NCBI GenBank assembly: GCA_960531495.1
Contig: OY482854.1
Location: 7,662,259-7,726,258 of the forward strand
DNA length: 64,000 nt
Origin: Zeus faber
Lineage: Eukaryota; Chordata; Actinopteri; Zeiformes; Zeidae
Reading direction: 5' to 3'
Of this stretch, positions 22,558-33,535 are shown piece by piece. The notes beneath the pieces were generated by a model that was not told the origin of the DNA, did no database searches, and saw only the letters and a program-made list of their open reading frames with translations. Both the position numbers and the translations under genes were made by a program. Numbering within the stretch: position 1 is the stretch's first letter; every line of letters starts with the position of its first letter.

Positions 22558-23766
22558 ATAAATTCCGAGCCACAAGATTAAAACCACCGGTCTAATATTG
22601 TATGTTCCTCGTGCCGCCAAAGCAGCTCTGACCCGCCGAGGAATGGACAAAACCTCTGAAGGTGTCCTGTGGTATCTGGCACCAAGACGTTAGCAGCAGA
22701 TTCTTTAAGTCCTATAAGTTGCGAGGTGGGGCCCCCATGAATGGGGCATTTTGTTCCAGCATCCAACAAATGCTCGATTGGATTTATATCTGGGGAATTT
22801 GGAGGCCGAGTCAACACTTTGAACGCTTTGTCATGTTCTGCAAACCATTCCGGAACTATTTTTGCAGTGTGGAAGGGCGCATTATCCTGCTGAAAGAGGC
22901 CACTGCCATCAGGGAATACGGTTGCCATGAAGGGTGTACTTGGTCTGTAACAATGTCTAGGTAAATGGTACATGTCAAATTAACATCCACATGAATGCAA
23001 GGACCTGACATTTCTCACATGAACATTGCCCAGAGCATCACACTGCTTTCCCAGCTTGTCTTTCTTCCATAGTGCATCTTAGTGCCATCTCTTCCTCAGG
23101 TAAATGATGCACATGCACCCGGCCATCCATATGATGTAAAAGAAAACATGATTCAATAGACCAGACCACCTTTTTCCACTACTGCATGGTCCAGATCTGA
23201 CACTCACATGCCCATTGTAGACGCTTTCGGTGTTGGACGGGGGTCAGCATAGGCGCTCTGACAGGTCTGCATCTACACAGCCCCATACACAGTGAGCTGG
23301 GATGCACTGTGTTTTCTGACTTCTTTCTATGATAGCCAGCATTAACTTTTTAAGCAATTTATGCTAGAGTAGCTCTTCTGTGGGATCATATCAGACAGGC
23401 TAGCCTTTGCTCCCCATGAGCATCACTGAGCCTTGGGCGCCCATGACCCTGTCACCGGTTCATCAGTTGTCCTTCATTGTACCACTTTGTGTAGATACTA
23501 ACGTCTGCATACTGGGAAAACCCCACAAGACCTGCCGTTTTGGAGATGCTCTTACCCAGTCATCTAGCCATCTCAATTTGGCACCTGTCAAAGTCACTCA
23601 GATTCTTATGCTTGCCTCGCTTTCCTGTTTCCAACACTTCAACTTCAAGAACTGACTGTTCACTTGCTGCCTAATATATCGTACCTTTTGACAGGTGCCA
23701 TTAGAACGAGATGAGCAATGCTATTCACTTCACCTGTCAGTGGTTTGAATGTTGTGGCTAATCGGG
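22558..23766 (-). mobile_element. DD36E Tc1/mariner element, copy A, decayed
   Basis: Both ends carry versions of the same terminal inverted repeat: left, a slightly deleted GCCACAA...ATTAAAACCAC; right, on the minus strand, CCGATTAGCCACAACATTCA. About 1.2 kb of transposase sequence lies between them, reading right to left. It splits a LINE reverse transcriptase between its GLLFII and YADD boxes. Two other copies lie at 55755-56694 and 62602-63005. The catalytic spacing fits the DD36E group (Incomer in the literature). Confidence 0.82.
22578..22973 (-). pseudogene. Tc1/mariner DD36E transposase, C-terminal fragment
   Basis: The intact enzyme cuts and pastes its element at TA sites using an RNase H-like DDE fold. 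This 131-codon frame keeps QQDNAPFHTAK with the second catalytic Asp and SPDINPIEHL with the catalytic Glu, with 36 residues between them by my count. The first Asp and the N-terminal HTH domain lie further right (toward 23700) in frames broken by stops. After EHL the frame drifts from the expected C-terminal text, which points to a frameshift. Inactive. Confidence 0.75.
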
Positions 23767-23948
23767 GTATGTATGTATGTATGTATGTATGTATGTATGT
23801 ATGTATGTATGTATATATATGTATATGTATATATATATATATGTGTGTGTACTTGACTTGTATATATATGTATATATGTATATATATGTATGTGTATATG
23901 TATATGTATATGTATATATATATATATATGTGTATTTGTATATATATC
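23767..23948. repeat. (GTAT)n then (TA/TG)n compound microsatellite
   Basis: About eleven GTAT units (23768-23812) pass into TA/TG mixtures up to 23948, directly between copy A of the mariner element and the resumed LINE text. It probably grew from the TA target and TIR junction. Confidence 0.93.
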
Positions 23949-24078
23949 AGCAGTCTTGATCGAAATCGATCCAATGCAAATTTCCAATTTTATGCAGATG
24001 ATACTGTATACTGCTGCAATGTTATGTACATGCATTCATCTTCGCAATGCCTACATGCACTAGATACTGTCTACCATT
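23949..24078 (+). pseudogene. LINE reverse transcriptase, YADD box fragment
   Basis: The frame reads [22 protein letters not shown], with the catalytic Y-A-D-D box at about 23993-24004. In CR1/L2-like enzymes this box follows the GPLLF...IND block by roughly 15 residues, and that block ends at the left edge of the inserted mariner copy (22557). It is therefore best read as the continuation of the 20399-22557 element. Confidence 0.7.
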
Positions 24079-24603
24079 GATTCAAGATTCAAGAGGTTGA
24101 TTTGTCACATACATACATATACATACATTCATACACATATGCAGTGAAATGTCTTTGCAAAGCACCTGGAGATTATGCACAATTGTTACTAAACTGAACA
24201 TAATGGCTATCTAATTCCTACCTAGCTAATTAACTTCAACTGACTGATTCCTTAAACGTAATGCAGTTAGTGAATAGAATAATATAAATTAAATGTAATA
24301 AAAATGAAATAAGACTCAAAAAGGCAATACAGAGTCAGGATACAAAATAGAACTGAAGGGAAAAGAGTTATGTATATAGGATAGGCTATTTGTATAAACA
24401 GAAATACTGTTTACAGTAAAGCGCATGTCAATAAAGTGTGTATGGAGATATACAGTACAGTATACCACAGTATGAAACAGCAATACAGTAACACCGAACA
24501 GAACAGCAATACAGCGCAGTATGCAGTAACCCGGAACAGTGATACAGTAACTTGCAGTACAGTATGCTACATACAGTACAGTAAGGCAGTGGGGCCTGTG
24601 TGT
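24079..24603. repeat. Dispersed repeat starting TTCAAGATTCAAGAGG, with ACAGTA-rich end
   Basis: The start TTCAAGATTCAAGAGGTTGA, then TTTGTCACATAC, resembles the text at 53985-54025 and a common fish interspersed repeat. The last 170 bp (24430-24600) are dense in CAGTA/ACAGT words, a degenerate short-period repeat. It interrupts the LINE between its YADD box and its C-terminal part. Confidence 0.45.
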
Positions 24604-25131
24604 GTGTGTGTCTCAGTTCTTTTTGTTCAGACCCCTGGTGAGGTTTATAACATATTCTAAAGCCCTTACTCACCATTGGTCTTTGTATGCTTGGGTAGGA
24701 TCGTCTGCTTTGTCCACCCATGTTTTTATTTATAAGGCTATTCTTGGTCTGCTTCCATGTACATCCTTCAGAAAAGTATGGGGATATTTTGTCTTCGTTC
24801 CCAGCACTTATTCCTACTGTCTGTCTCTAAAGTCTGTACTGAATTGGGGATAAGGGCATTTAAGTATGCTGCTCCCTCTGCTTGGAATCAGTTGCAAAAT
24901 TACTAGATTCTTTGGGAGCTGGTCTCACTGGATGCATTTAAAGTATTTCTAAATGACTTGGAAGCTGCTAGCATATCTTGATGTAGGATGTTTTGACTGG
25001 TTAATTTTGCGCCTGTTTGATGCCTGATGTTGATGACTTGTGACGAATATTTATGAATATATTTGATATTTGATTTTTCATTGTGAATTGTTATCTTTTG
25101 GCCAGGACGCTCTTATAAAATAAATGTTAAG
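24604..25131 (+). mobile_element. CR1/L2-like LINE, C-terminal end and 3' UTR
   Basis: Broken frames give HVFIYKAILGLLPC, then KYAAPSAWNQLQ and SLDAFKVFLNDLEAA, the usual end of this LINE type. The 3' UTR ends with GGCCAGGACGCTCTTATAAA and a GGTTAAAT-like tail near 25150, a 3' terminus common in fish LINEs. It is probably the third piece of the element at 20399-22557 and 23949-24078. About 150 residues between the YADD box and this part are missing. Confidence 0.65.
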
Positions 25132-27479
25132 TCTCAATGAAAGTCTTTCTGGTTAAATGAAAAACAATAAGAAACAGTATGACAGATCCACAGGTTCATG
25201 TGATGTTCTCGCGGTTCCATTTTACTCAATACAAATTTCCTTATTAATCTGACATTTTTTAAAAGTTGAAAATATAGGTGGAGAGGGTCTTTAAGGCATT
25301 GAAAAGGCGGAGTTTGAAAAAATACATGGAAATGATAGCATAGATTCATCACAATCTCTTAAAATATGAATTTGGCTGTAAACTACGTGAAAGTTAGGTA
25401 AACAGCTTAATCAGTATTATTGCTGTCCTGTATGTTTTCATTTGGCTTTATCTGAGCGGTGGCTGGTCTTTTATTTGGTGATGTATTTAAAGCTGAGGCA
25501 CCAGTTTATGGCTATGGTGGAGTGTAATCGTAACAACTTATACTGCCATATTGTCCCCATTATACTTGGCGCTGGAAAGTTTGGGTTCTTTACTTACATT
25601 TAAAATCGATCCTGAGTGTCTGAGTGATGACCAGTCCATCAACTGCGGGTAGCACTGGAAAGATTCTCTCTTTCATTTCCCAGATGGTGTCTCTTCCTGC
25701 CGTCCTTCTTTGTGCGTCCCCAGAAATCAATCCAATCCAATCAATCATGGGAGTTGCTTTGCAGAAAAAAAATAAAATAAATTAACCAAATGTTGATATT
25801 ATTTTAAAAACAAAAGCGCAAATTCTGTCAGGCTCATATTTTTTTTCTGGTACAGCCTTGCAGTTAAAAATAAATGAAAAATACACCTCAGAGACCCAGA
25901 CAAAAAGCAGTGATACATGGCAAATTGAGCCTTTCCTGGGTAGGGGTTAGGACTAGAAGATGGCCTTGATTTATTTGTGAAATGTGGAAACTTGACTTGA
26001 CTTGATAGGTATGAGCTACGTTTAAGCTGCTCAAGACCTGACCTCCCGTCTTCTTCTTATCCCGATCTCATCTCTGTAATGAAAAGCCTTCCAGCGGCGT
26101 CCAATTGACGAAAGATCTTCGACCCAAGAACCGGGCTCGCTAAAACACGGCATCTTCAATTCATTTGATCTCCATGTCTCTTGGGGGGAAAGTTCTCACT
26201 CTCATCACTGAACCTTCTAGGTGGTTCGTCTGTAAAAAGGAACCAAACAGAGACTGAAAAGAAGCCAAATGCTGTCATGCCTCCCATTTGCGTTTTATGT
26301 TGGCGTTCCACTTTCTGCGGGGGGAAAAATACGTTTGCCCAAAGAGAGCTACAGTGCGTGGATCTTTTAATGTCTGTCGGAGCTCGGTGCTAGTCCCATG
26401 ACCCATGCATCACAGGTCCCCATCTAGTTTGATATATAGGAGGAAAAAACAAACATTTAGCCTTGAGAAGCTTGAGAAATTCTCGTTTGCTGCTCAACTT
26501 TTAACCTATATCTAACAAATTACTATAAATCAGATTTGCTCTGTTTATGGACGGGATAACCCTTATTGGCCCTTAATTGTGCCTAAAATGAAATGAGTGT
26601 CACAGTAACAGATTCAGAGTCGAATGGAAGGAAGTCCTCTCTATTCTAATATTTATATATCTAGGGCGGGCTTTAGTATTATCTGGCTAAACACTTCATC
26701 ATCAGCACAACTAGCTTGTCGCAGGCCGATATCAAATATTCTACTTGCTTTTCCTGCGGCGGGCTCGCTGCGTTTTATTGAACCGATAAATCATTGGTCG
26801 CTCGTGCTTTATTAGGTGATTTGGTTTTTATTGTGGGTATATTATTTCTCCATGGGGCCACAAAACAGCATGAGTTAGGGCACGGCCCTCTGTTGTTTGT
26901 GCCCCTCAGCTCGTGTGTGTGTGATTCAACAGCGCTGCTGCTTTCCGCACTGTGTTGCAGCATTCTGAAATATGGAGCCTCTCTGCGTCTGTCAACACCC
27001 CTCCATTCGCTTCCATTGCTTCTCTCCTTGTCCATATAATTCACCTCCCACTCCCAGTCAGGTGTAAGATTTGAGGCTGTGCACTGGGCCAGGAGAATGG
27101 TGCATCACCTCAGGTCTGACTGTGAATGCAGGCTCACAAATCTTTGACAAACAAAAGGAATAGAGAACCAGCAAATGTATTAATCAACTGATCAGGGATG
27201 GACGAGGGTGGATATATGGATGGCTATCAGACACTGTTATATTAAAAATAGTTCATTTTTTGACAGAGTTAATAGACAGAAACCACCCTTCGATGAACAA
27301 ACAAATGAACGAATTTTCTGCTTCAGAGACATCTATCCATCAGGATAGGAGGGCGGACTGCAGTCTATCCAAGCTGACTACACCTGGTATGGCACCTGTG
27401 CACATCATGTACCCTTACAGGCGACAAACTCAAACACACACAAACAAAATACTGACAAACACTCTAATGCCTATACATT

Positions 27480-27482
<3 letters not shown>
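25132..27482. other. No gene seen; mostly unique sequence
   Basis: No supported gene or element. The parts at 26020-26420 and 26520-27040 are compositionally balanced, free of simple repeats, and contain homeodomain-type AT words (for example near 26780-26830). They are the best candidates here for conserved non-coding elements. That is inference only. Confidence 0.45.

Positions 27483-27539
<57 letters not shown>
27483..27539. repeat. (CA)n microsatellite
   Basis: About 28 CA units. Frames across it encode Thr-His or Cys-Val runs. Confidence 0.97.
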
Positions 27540-27541
<2 letters not shown>

Positions 27542-27837
27542 AAAAAGTCCTGGACATTGAAATAGATTGGTTCATGAACAATGCTATTCTGCATGCATGT
27601 GTGTAATTGGAGGGAAAAAGATTTGATATTGATATTATGGTGTGTGATGGTTGGTAAAGGGTAAAAGGGGGGAGTGTAAAAGAAGGTGAAAAAGAAGGGA
27701 AGAAAAAGGAAAAGGAATAAGGGGAATAGAGTGGGAGTAGAAGTGAGGGAGGCGCGTATGCAAAAACAGACAGATGGCGGAGGGAAACAGCCCATTGCTT
27801 CCTTTTACATCCTGACCTTGAAATGTTTGTCGTTGAT
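27540..27837. other. No gene seen; purine-rich spacer
   Basis: An A/G-rich stretch (27660-27790) between two dinucleotide repeats with no recognised feature. Confidence 0.5.
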
Positions 27838-27878
27838 TTGTGTGTGTGTGTGTGTGTGTGTGCGCGCGCATGTGTGTG
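27838..27878. repeat. (GT)n microsatellite with GC core
   Basis: GT units with an alternating GCGCGC insert, a potential Z-DNA former. Confidence 0.95.
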
Positions 27879-27981
27879 CCAGAGACAGAATGAAGTGGAT
27901 TGCTTTGTCACTTCCCGTTTCCTTATTGGATTGCTGCAGTTTACAGTGAAAGATGGTGGCTTTTCTGCTTCGGACATGGAC

Positions 27982-27990
27982 AACACACAC

Positions 27991-28065
<75 letters not shown>
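27982..28065. repeat. (CA)n microsatellite
   Basis: About 41 CA units with one CG near its left end. Confidence 0.97.
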
Positions 28066-28067
<2 letters not shown>

Positions 28068-28270
28068 TGAAAATGAACGGACAGCTGAACTTGTATTTGT
28101 AACACACATGGACAAGCACATACTCACAATCATGCTGAATACTTTTGTTAACACACACATATGCAAGTATATACTACAAATGCTAATTTCTGTGCGAAAA
28201 CCACAACATATGCATGCACACACGCACACACACATGCACCCACACAACCATGCTTTTACCCAGCAGGACC

Positions 28271-28278
28271 GTTTAGGA
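28271..28278. repeat. 8-bp target-site duplication, left
   Basis: GTTTAGGA, repeated exactly at 29007-29014 around the hAT MITE. Confidence 0.82.
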
Positions 28279-29006
28279 TATGGGTCGGCAACCTTTACTA
28301 TCAAAAGAGCCATTTTTGGGAAAAAGATTAATAAATAATCTGTCTGGAGCCACAAAACAGCCTGTAGCGTTACAATGAAGGTAACACAACCTATTTAGTC
28401 TTAATTAGCCTATCAACATTACTCTAAATGAGCATTCATTAATATGTTTTTTTTTAGAATGCAGTCAAGTGCAAATGAGAGGCACGACACTGAAGAGACG
28501 TCTTAGGTGATTTGGCTGGAAGCTCCCGCTGGCTGGGAGCTTAGGTTTTGTTTGAACATTGGGGGCGACACATAAAGCGGGGGGTCTGGGTGTCCACCCT
28601 CATAAAATTTTGAGCGTGAAACACTTCAATTCCTGCATTCTTTGTGTGCGAGTATGGGGGCAAATATTCAATTTTGATTGGTTGCTCAACACGGGAAGAC
28701 CCCACCTCGTCACGTTCCTTTGGCGTGCTTACGAAGCAGATGCGTTCCATCAAAGCCGGAACTCGGAAAACTTAAACCCCTGATGCACATTTTAGTTGAC
28801 TGAAATGTTAAAACATTTTTTTTATATAATGCACGGTCTACACATTTTTACAATTGGGCAATGTAAGAATCCCTTTGGGCCTACAACAATGATACATGAA
28901 CATTTTTATGTTGAAAAATTACTCTTAATCATTTCCATATCATTTTTTGTCAAAGCCACAGGGAGCCACTGGGGAGGTTGCCCCTCCCCAGTGGCTCTGA
29001 CCCCTG
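28279..29006. mobile_element. Non-autonomous hAT element (728 bp)
   Basis: The left end reads TATGGGTCGGCAACCTTT with AAGAGCC close by. The right end reads GGTTGCC...GGCTCTGACCCCTG. These match the CAGGGGTCGGCAACC-type termini of hAT elements, apart from changes at the first bases on the left. An exact 8-bp duplication flanks it, the length hAT transposases generate. There is no transposase coding inside, so it depended on a partner. A 15-bp hairpin sits just inside the right end. Confidence 0.82.
28963..28997. repeat. Perfect 15-bp hairpin, subterminal in the hAT MITE
   Basis: GAGCCACTGGGGAGG, a 5-nt loop (TTGCC), then the exact reverse complement CCTCCCCAGTGGCTC. The stem may be a subterminal transposase-binding repeat. 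Confidence 0.85.
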
Positions 29007-29014
29007 GTTTAGGA
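29007..29014. repeat. 8-bp target-site duplication, right
   Basis: Exact second copy of GTTTAGGA. Confidence 0.82.
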
Positions 29015-30773
29015 CCTTGAGCGATGCATAGAGAGCCAGGGGCAAGGGCACGCTGCACCCAGCCCCCACACCCCTTGCGGTGTTTAGAATTGGTTTCATG
29101 AAAAATGGTAAGACTAATCCTTAATGGATAGAGAAAACAAAACAAAATCGGAATAGTAGAAATAGCAATATTAGCTGCCTTTGGAACTAAGTTAAATGCA
29201 TCTCTGAGTAGCTAATTGGGAATATATAACAAATAAGTCTAAATTAATCCCACCTAATCTTTGAAAAATGCTTCAAAGTGGCCAGGGTTTTTCTTGGGTG
29301 GGTGTGACCAGTAGATTGTAGACCACGCCCCTCTGTCGACTGAACTTTGGTTAAGTCGTGAAACTGGGTGGGTCTGGCGACTGGCTAGTGGCCCTTATCA
29401 ACTTAACTTACGTTGACTCTTGAAACATTCACTCTCTTCCGTCTCCGCTGTGGCTGTAGGGGGGTGGCTAAGAAATCGAAACATGAAACCACGGAAACGG
29501 CAATTACAAACCTTGATATTTCTAATTTTAGATTTCGGTAGTTTTGTTTGACAATGTGGTAAAAATTGGCAATGAAAAACCATAAATTGATTTGCAAAGC
29601 ACAATTTAGTGTACAGGTCCCTCTTTGAATGAGGGTAAAATAATTCAAAATTACCACTGTGTTCTTGTACTCGGGCAAAAAATAAAATACCTATTTAAAA
29701 TGTTGGGGTCCAGAGATCTGGACACCCAGAGCACATAGTACACATGCACTGTTAGGGTTACCCGACCTCCGAGCAGATTTACTTTTTTTATATGTTTAAT
29801 GTATTCCCGCATTAAAATTCTAACAGTACGAATTCAAATGTGCCTTCCTAATCTATATTTCATTACACTGAGACAGTATATGCTGCATATTCCTCTACAT
29901 ACATTATAAATACATATCTGTTTTAAAGCTGTAGTGCTATGGAAGTTTTTCTTTTTTTTTTTTTTTAATTAAGTGGTTATTTTTCGAATGTGACCTGAAA
30001 CAAATCTGTAAGATTCTTTTCAGAATTTAAGATATTAATCCTCTCTCTGTTTGTGGCTTTCCAAGGTACAGCGTAATACGTAGAATACCTCATCTTTATC
30101 CTTGACAAAAGAGCCCACTGTGAAAAGCCAACACCGGAAATGTGAAATAGTGTAAAATATTCTTAATCCTGTCATGTAGCTCCATCTCGCTCTCCCTCTC
30201 TCCTTATTAGTCCATTCGCTCTGTTTGTACTTTTTGCAAGGTACAGCCTAAGTACAGAGACACACAGAACCCCGACACATTTGGCCTAATACTACCTACT
30301 TTTTATTCTTGAGAAAATAATCAGAACACAGGAATTGTGAAACATTCAACACCGAAATCTCAGCGCTCATTTTGGTGCACTGACTGGAAACGGACTCACC
30401 AAAAGGAGTCGGTCTGCTCTAATCATTTTCCCAACGGCACATTTAGCCAAGTTCTCCAGTCAAAGCAAACACACCATCGCTGTCGAGTTTGACAGTAGGC
30501 ACTTTGGTTCTTAATATATCATCATAAAAGCTTCTAACAAGCTTTGTTAGTAATCAGCAGCTTATTATTACGTCTATAAATGTAGTCTAGTGAGATATTG
30601 AGCTGTTAATATGTGGTTTGCCACTACAGAAGTAGATTTTTCATGAATACAGTATTATAGTATAGAGGCCACATCATTGCGCTGCCTTCCCACATTTTTC
30701 AAAACACAAGTTTATCTTGATGGAGCTGAAAAAAATAAATGATATTCCAACAGCCCATTATTCTGAAACCCGA
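29015..30773. other. No gene seen
   Basis: No supported gene. A poly(T) run lies at about 29950-29966. The part at 30340-30640 is repeat-free and could be conserved non-coding DNA; nothing in it is diagnostic. Confidence 0.45.
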
Positions 30774-30935
30774 TGTGGCAGAGGAGGACGCTTTGTTAAG
30801 CAACGGGCTGCAGGTGACACCGCTGGCTTCTTCCCGCTGCGCCTGAGGTGTATCGGGTCCACCTAATCAGCCCCATTATGGCTGATTGGTCGGACCCGGC
30901 TGGAAGAGTCTTCTTTTGTGTTGTTATTTCTTAAC
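30774..30935 (+). repeat. 5' LTR-like segment of gypsy relict
   Basis: Starts TGTGGCAGAGGAGG and shares GGGCTGCAGGTGACA, CATCTTCCCGC-like text and GATTGGTCGGACC(C/T)GGCTGG with 33410-33535. Relative to that copy it has about 50 extra bases around GCCCCATTATGGCTGATTGG. The right boundary is approximate. Confidence 0.6.
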
Positions 30936-30941
30936 CTACGG

Positions 30942-31100
30942 ATGGAGGACAAGCGCGACTTCCTCCGCTGCCAGCTGAAGCGGGTCATAGCCAGTGTGAG
31001 CTCCCGTGAGGACGGGGCGGACCCACCACCGGCTGTACGCTTCCTGGCCGCTGGCACGGGGTTTACTGATTGCCTGTTCCCAGTTACCCCCATTTATTAG
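30942..31100 (+). pseudogene. Possible gag start of gypsy relict
   Basis: A 52-codon frame from ATG 30942 follows the 5' LTR-like segment and carries charged, R/E/D-rich text (EDKRDFLRCQL, then REDGADPPP). Position and composition fit a gag start, but no diagnostic motif is visible and the frame ends at 31100, before the inserted repeat. Confidence 0.3.
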
Positions 31101-31352
31101 AGTGTTGAAATTATGTTTTAATAGGTGGTAATTTTTTAATCATCCTCATAGTTATTAAGTCACAAATGTTACATTACTGATTTTTATTTTATCTAATATA
31201 TTTATGTAAAACATTATCAGAAGAGTTTGTTTTAAAATCAACCCTGAAGGAGGCGGAGAGTCTAATTGATTCGCCCAGACCGACTCCATGACAGTGAAAT
31301 CACGGCCCCCGAAGCACGGCGCACAGGAGCTTTCCCAAGCAGACAAATCGTT

Positions 31353-31414
31353 CCAGTCCTCATGGGAACCTTGGACTTTTAACCCAGTCCTCATGGGAAC
31401 CTTGGACTTTTAAC
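31353..31414. repeat. Perfect 31-bp tandem duplication
   Basis: The unit beginning CCAGTCCTCATGGGAACC is present twice without a mismatch (31353-31383, 31384-31414). Perfect identity indicates a recent duplication. Confidence 0.93.
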
Positions 31415-31604
31415 TCGGCACCGTCCAAATTGCCGACCGCTGACTCTCACACGACACGGCAAAAATTCACCAGCAGACGAGCTCAGCTGCTGCGACTACC
31501 CACGGATTCCCCTCGGTCCTCAAGGTCTGGAGAGCAGCTAAAACCGCCCACCATGACTCAGCAATCTGTAAGGTGAAAGGCTTCCAAATCTGCTTCTTTA
31601 TACA

Positions 31605-31930
31605 GTGTATAACTGTTAACTGCCCATAGTGCGTGCCTCATTTTATTATTTTGACGGGCTACTTACATTACTTCCTAACCAAAGTGTGTCACCCATTTTG
31701 AATTCTGTAATAATTTGCTTATTTTGTTCATCATTTATTTTCTTATTTATTTTGCTCTTACTATTTAATTTATTCAAGAAGTTAGCATGATCAAATAAAT
31801 CCCATTTATTGGGAAGAAGTTTTCCTTAAGAGGTGAATACTATTGTGTATTGGACAAAAGCTCCAATCCTGCTCAGACTAATCAATTATAGTTAGTTTGG
31901 TTTGTATTATTTTCCATTTGTAATAAAAAA
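31605..31930 (+). repeat. Unclassified AT-rich dispersed repeat, copy 1
   Basis: Shares a long series of words with 45505-45885 in the same orientation, for example GTGCCTCATTTTATTATT, ATTTATTTTCTT and TTTGTATTATTTTCC. It lies inside the gypsy relict, between the gag-like and integrase fragments. No coding sequence or termini were identified. Confidence 0.65.
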
Positions 31931-31969
31931 GGTAGTTAAAACCAATGGCTAATTGATGCAACCAGATGC

Positions 31970-32440
31970 ACGGTTAATGGCTCGCTTCTATTCGCTAGGC
32001 ATTTGGGCAGATGTGCGTAAATGGTGGACTGCATGTCGCTAGTGCCAATTAGTCAATCCCCCGGCTAAACCAACCGTAGCGCTGATGCCCCTCCTCCTCG
32101 TCGAGGAACTGTTTGAAAGACCTTTGGACCTTATCGGGCCGTTATAGAGCAGTGGCCGCGGGTATCATTTTGTGTTGGTCCAAGTGAAATATGCAACCTG
32201 GTTCCCCAAGGTGGTGCTCAGGTGACCAGGCTCAGGAACCTCAGCACTGGTTATACGACTGATGGGCTTGGCTCAGGAAATTTGCGCTGGGAGACAAGGT
32301 GTTGCTCCCTATGTCCAGCTCTAAATAACAGTATTCTCAACATGGAAAGGATCTTTCGTGGTCACACGGCGGGTTGGGGAGGTCGATTATGAAGTCGAGC
32401 AGTCAGACAGGGTGGAGTGAGTCTGATTCATCACCTTAAC
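31970..32440 (+). pseudogene. Ty3/gypsy integrase fragments
   Basis: Integrase joins retrotransposon cDNA to host DNA. The zinc-finger end survives as ADVRKWWTACR-stop-CQLVNP, a CxxC pair with a TAG inside at 32040-32042. The core start follows (LDLIGP, near 32126-32145) with its first catalytic Asp, then FVLVQVKYATWFPKVV. The middle of the core is deleted. Next come the post-core KFALGDKVLLP text (about 32278-32310) and the GEVDYEVEQSDR C-terminal stretch (about 32375-32410). Its place before RT is the unusual point. Confidence 0.7.
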
Positions 32441-32689
32441 CTCCTAAAGGAGCTGAAGGAGCGCGTGTTCTTGTCTCTGGCTACTGCGGTGATCAAGGGG
32501 GATGAATTGGGGCCTGGAGGTTCCAAAAATGACCCATCCCACCCAAGCCCTGTCCAGTAACCATCTCTTGTCCAGCCAGAGCGCAGACGTGGCTGTGTTA
32601 CAATGGCAGTTTTATGCTGCTGCTGCCCCCTGCGAGACCACATGCCCCTCATTCACCACCATGTGGGGACCACCCCAGGGGTGAAAGTA

Positions 32690-33390
32690 CGCAGCATTAC
32701 TGCCTGCCCCATAAACGCAAAGTCATTGAAGCAGAATTGAAGGCCATGCTGGACATGGGAGTGATAAAGAGTCTACAAGTGACTGGTGTAGTCCCATCGC
32801 GTTGGTAGGTTAGCCCGATGGGTCGGTCCGCTTCTGTGTAGACTACCGAAAGGTGAACGCAGTGTCGAAATTCGATGTGTATCCGACACCCTGGGTCGAC
32901 TAACTCCTTGACCTGTTAGGCACCGTTTGGTTTTTCACGACACTGGATAAAACGAAAGACTACGGGCAGATTTCTTTGTCGCTTCCTTCACTCCGCAGGT
33001 GTTGTACCAATTTATAACGCTCCGGTTCAGGATCAGAGGACTGGTCCTACTGCAGATAGATAAAACCGCTGCGGTTGTGAACAGTCTGAGGCTCAAGACA
33101 AAGAAGTAGCCCTTGGGGCAGGCCGACTACTACAGGAGGTTTGTAGCCGCCTTTTTGGAGCTCACAAGCCCTTTGTCTGATTTAACTCAGAAAATGTGCT
33201 TCAGATCAGGTCCAGTGGACGGAGAAGTGCCAGCAGGCATTTGATGAAGTAAAATCAACTCTCTGTGGGAACGCATGAACGATACCAAAGCGCAGATCAC
33301 CTGTTGGTACCTGGCTCTTCCCCCCTTTAAGTTCAAAGTGATCCATAGGCCGGGGGTGCAAAGGCTGGGTGCCGGATGGCTCCCTGGTTT
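32690..33390 (+). pseudogene. Ty3/gypsy reverse transcriptase and RNase H remnant
   Basis: Copies retrotransposon RNA into cDNA when intact. Readable pieces are EAELKAMLDMGVI (32728-32766), VRFCVDYRKVNAVSKFD (about 32830-32875), then TTLDKTKDYGQISL with the first catalytic Asp (about 32938-32980). After a deletion come an LQIDKTAAVVNSL thumb piece and ADYYRRFVAAFLELTSPLSDLT-like text. The YxDD box is absent. RNase H survives only as a WTEKCQQAFDEVKSTL start and the PFKFKVIHRPGVQ end (to about 33360). Many stops and frameshifts. Confidence 0.72.
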
Positions 33391-33409
33391 AAGCCAGGCG
33401 GTTGGGGTA

Positions 33410-33535
33410 TGTGGCAGACGAGGGAGTGTGGTTAAGCAGTGGGCTGCAGGTGACAGCGTTGGCATCTTCCCGCCACGATTGGTCGGACCTGGCTGGAAGA
33501 GTCTTTTTATGTGTTGTTTGGTCTCTGCAGTGTAG
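33410..33535 (+). repeat. 3' LTR-like segment of gypsy relict
   Basis: Starts TGTGGCAGACGAGG and matches 30774-30935 with a deletion of about 50 bp between CTTCCCGCC and GATTGGTCGG. It follows the RNase H remnant closely, so the element's end is shortened. Confidence 0.6.

Noticed and set aside
23660-24080. Tyr-Ile and Tyr-Val-Cys frames at the TA/TG tract
   Set aside because: Translations of (GTAT)n and (TA)n. Only the FYADDTV part at 23985-24010 is meaningful, and it belongs to a LINE.
27471-28355. 294-codon frame rich in Cys-Val and Thr-His
   Set aside because: It spans three CA/GT microsatellites. The non-repeat parts have no domain and the frame is open because dinucleotide repeats lack stops.
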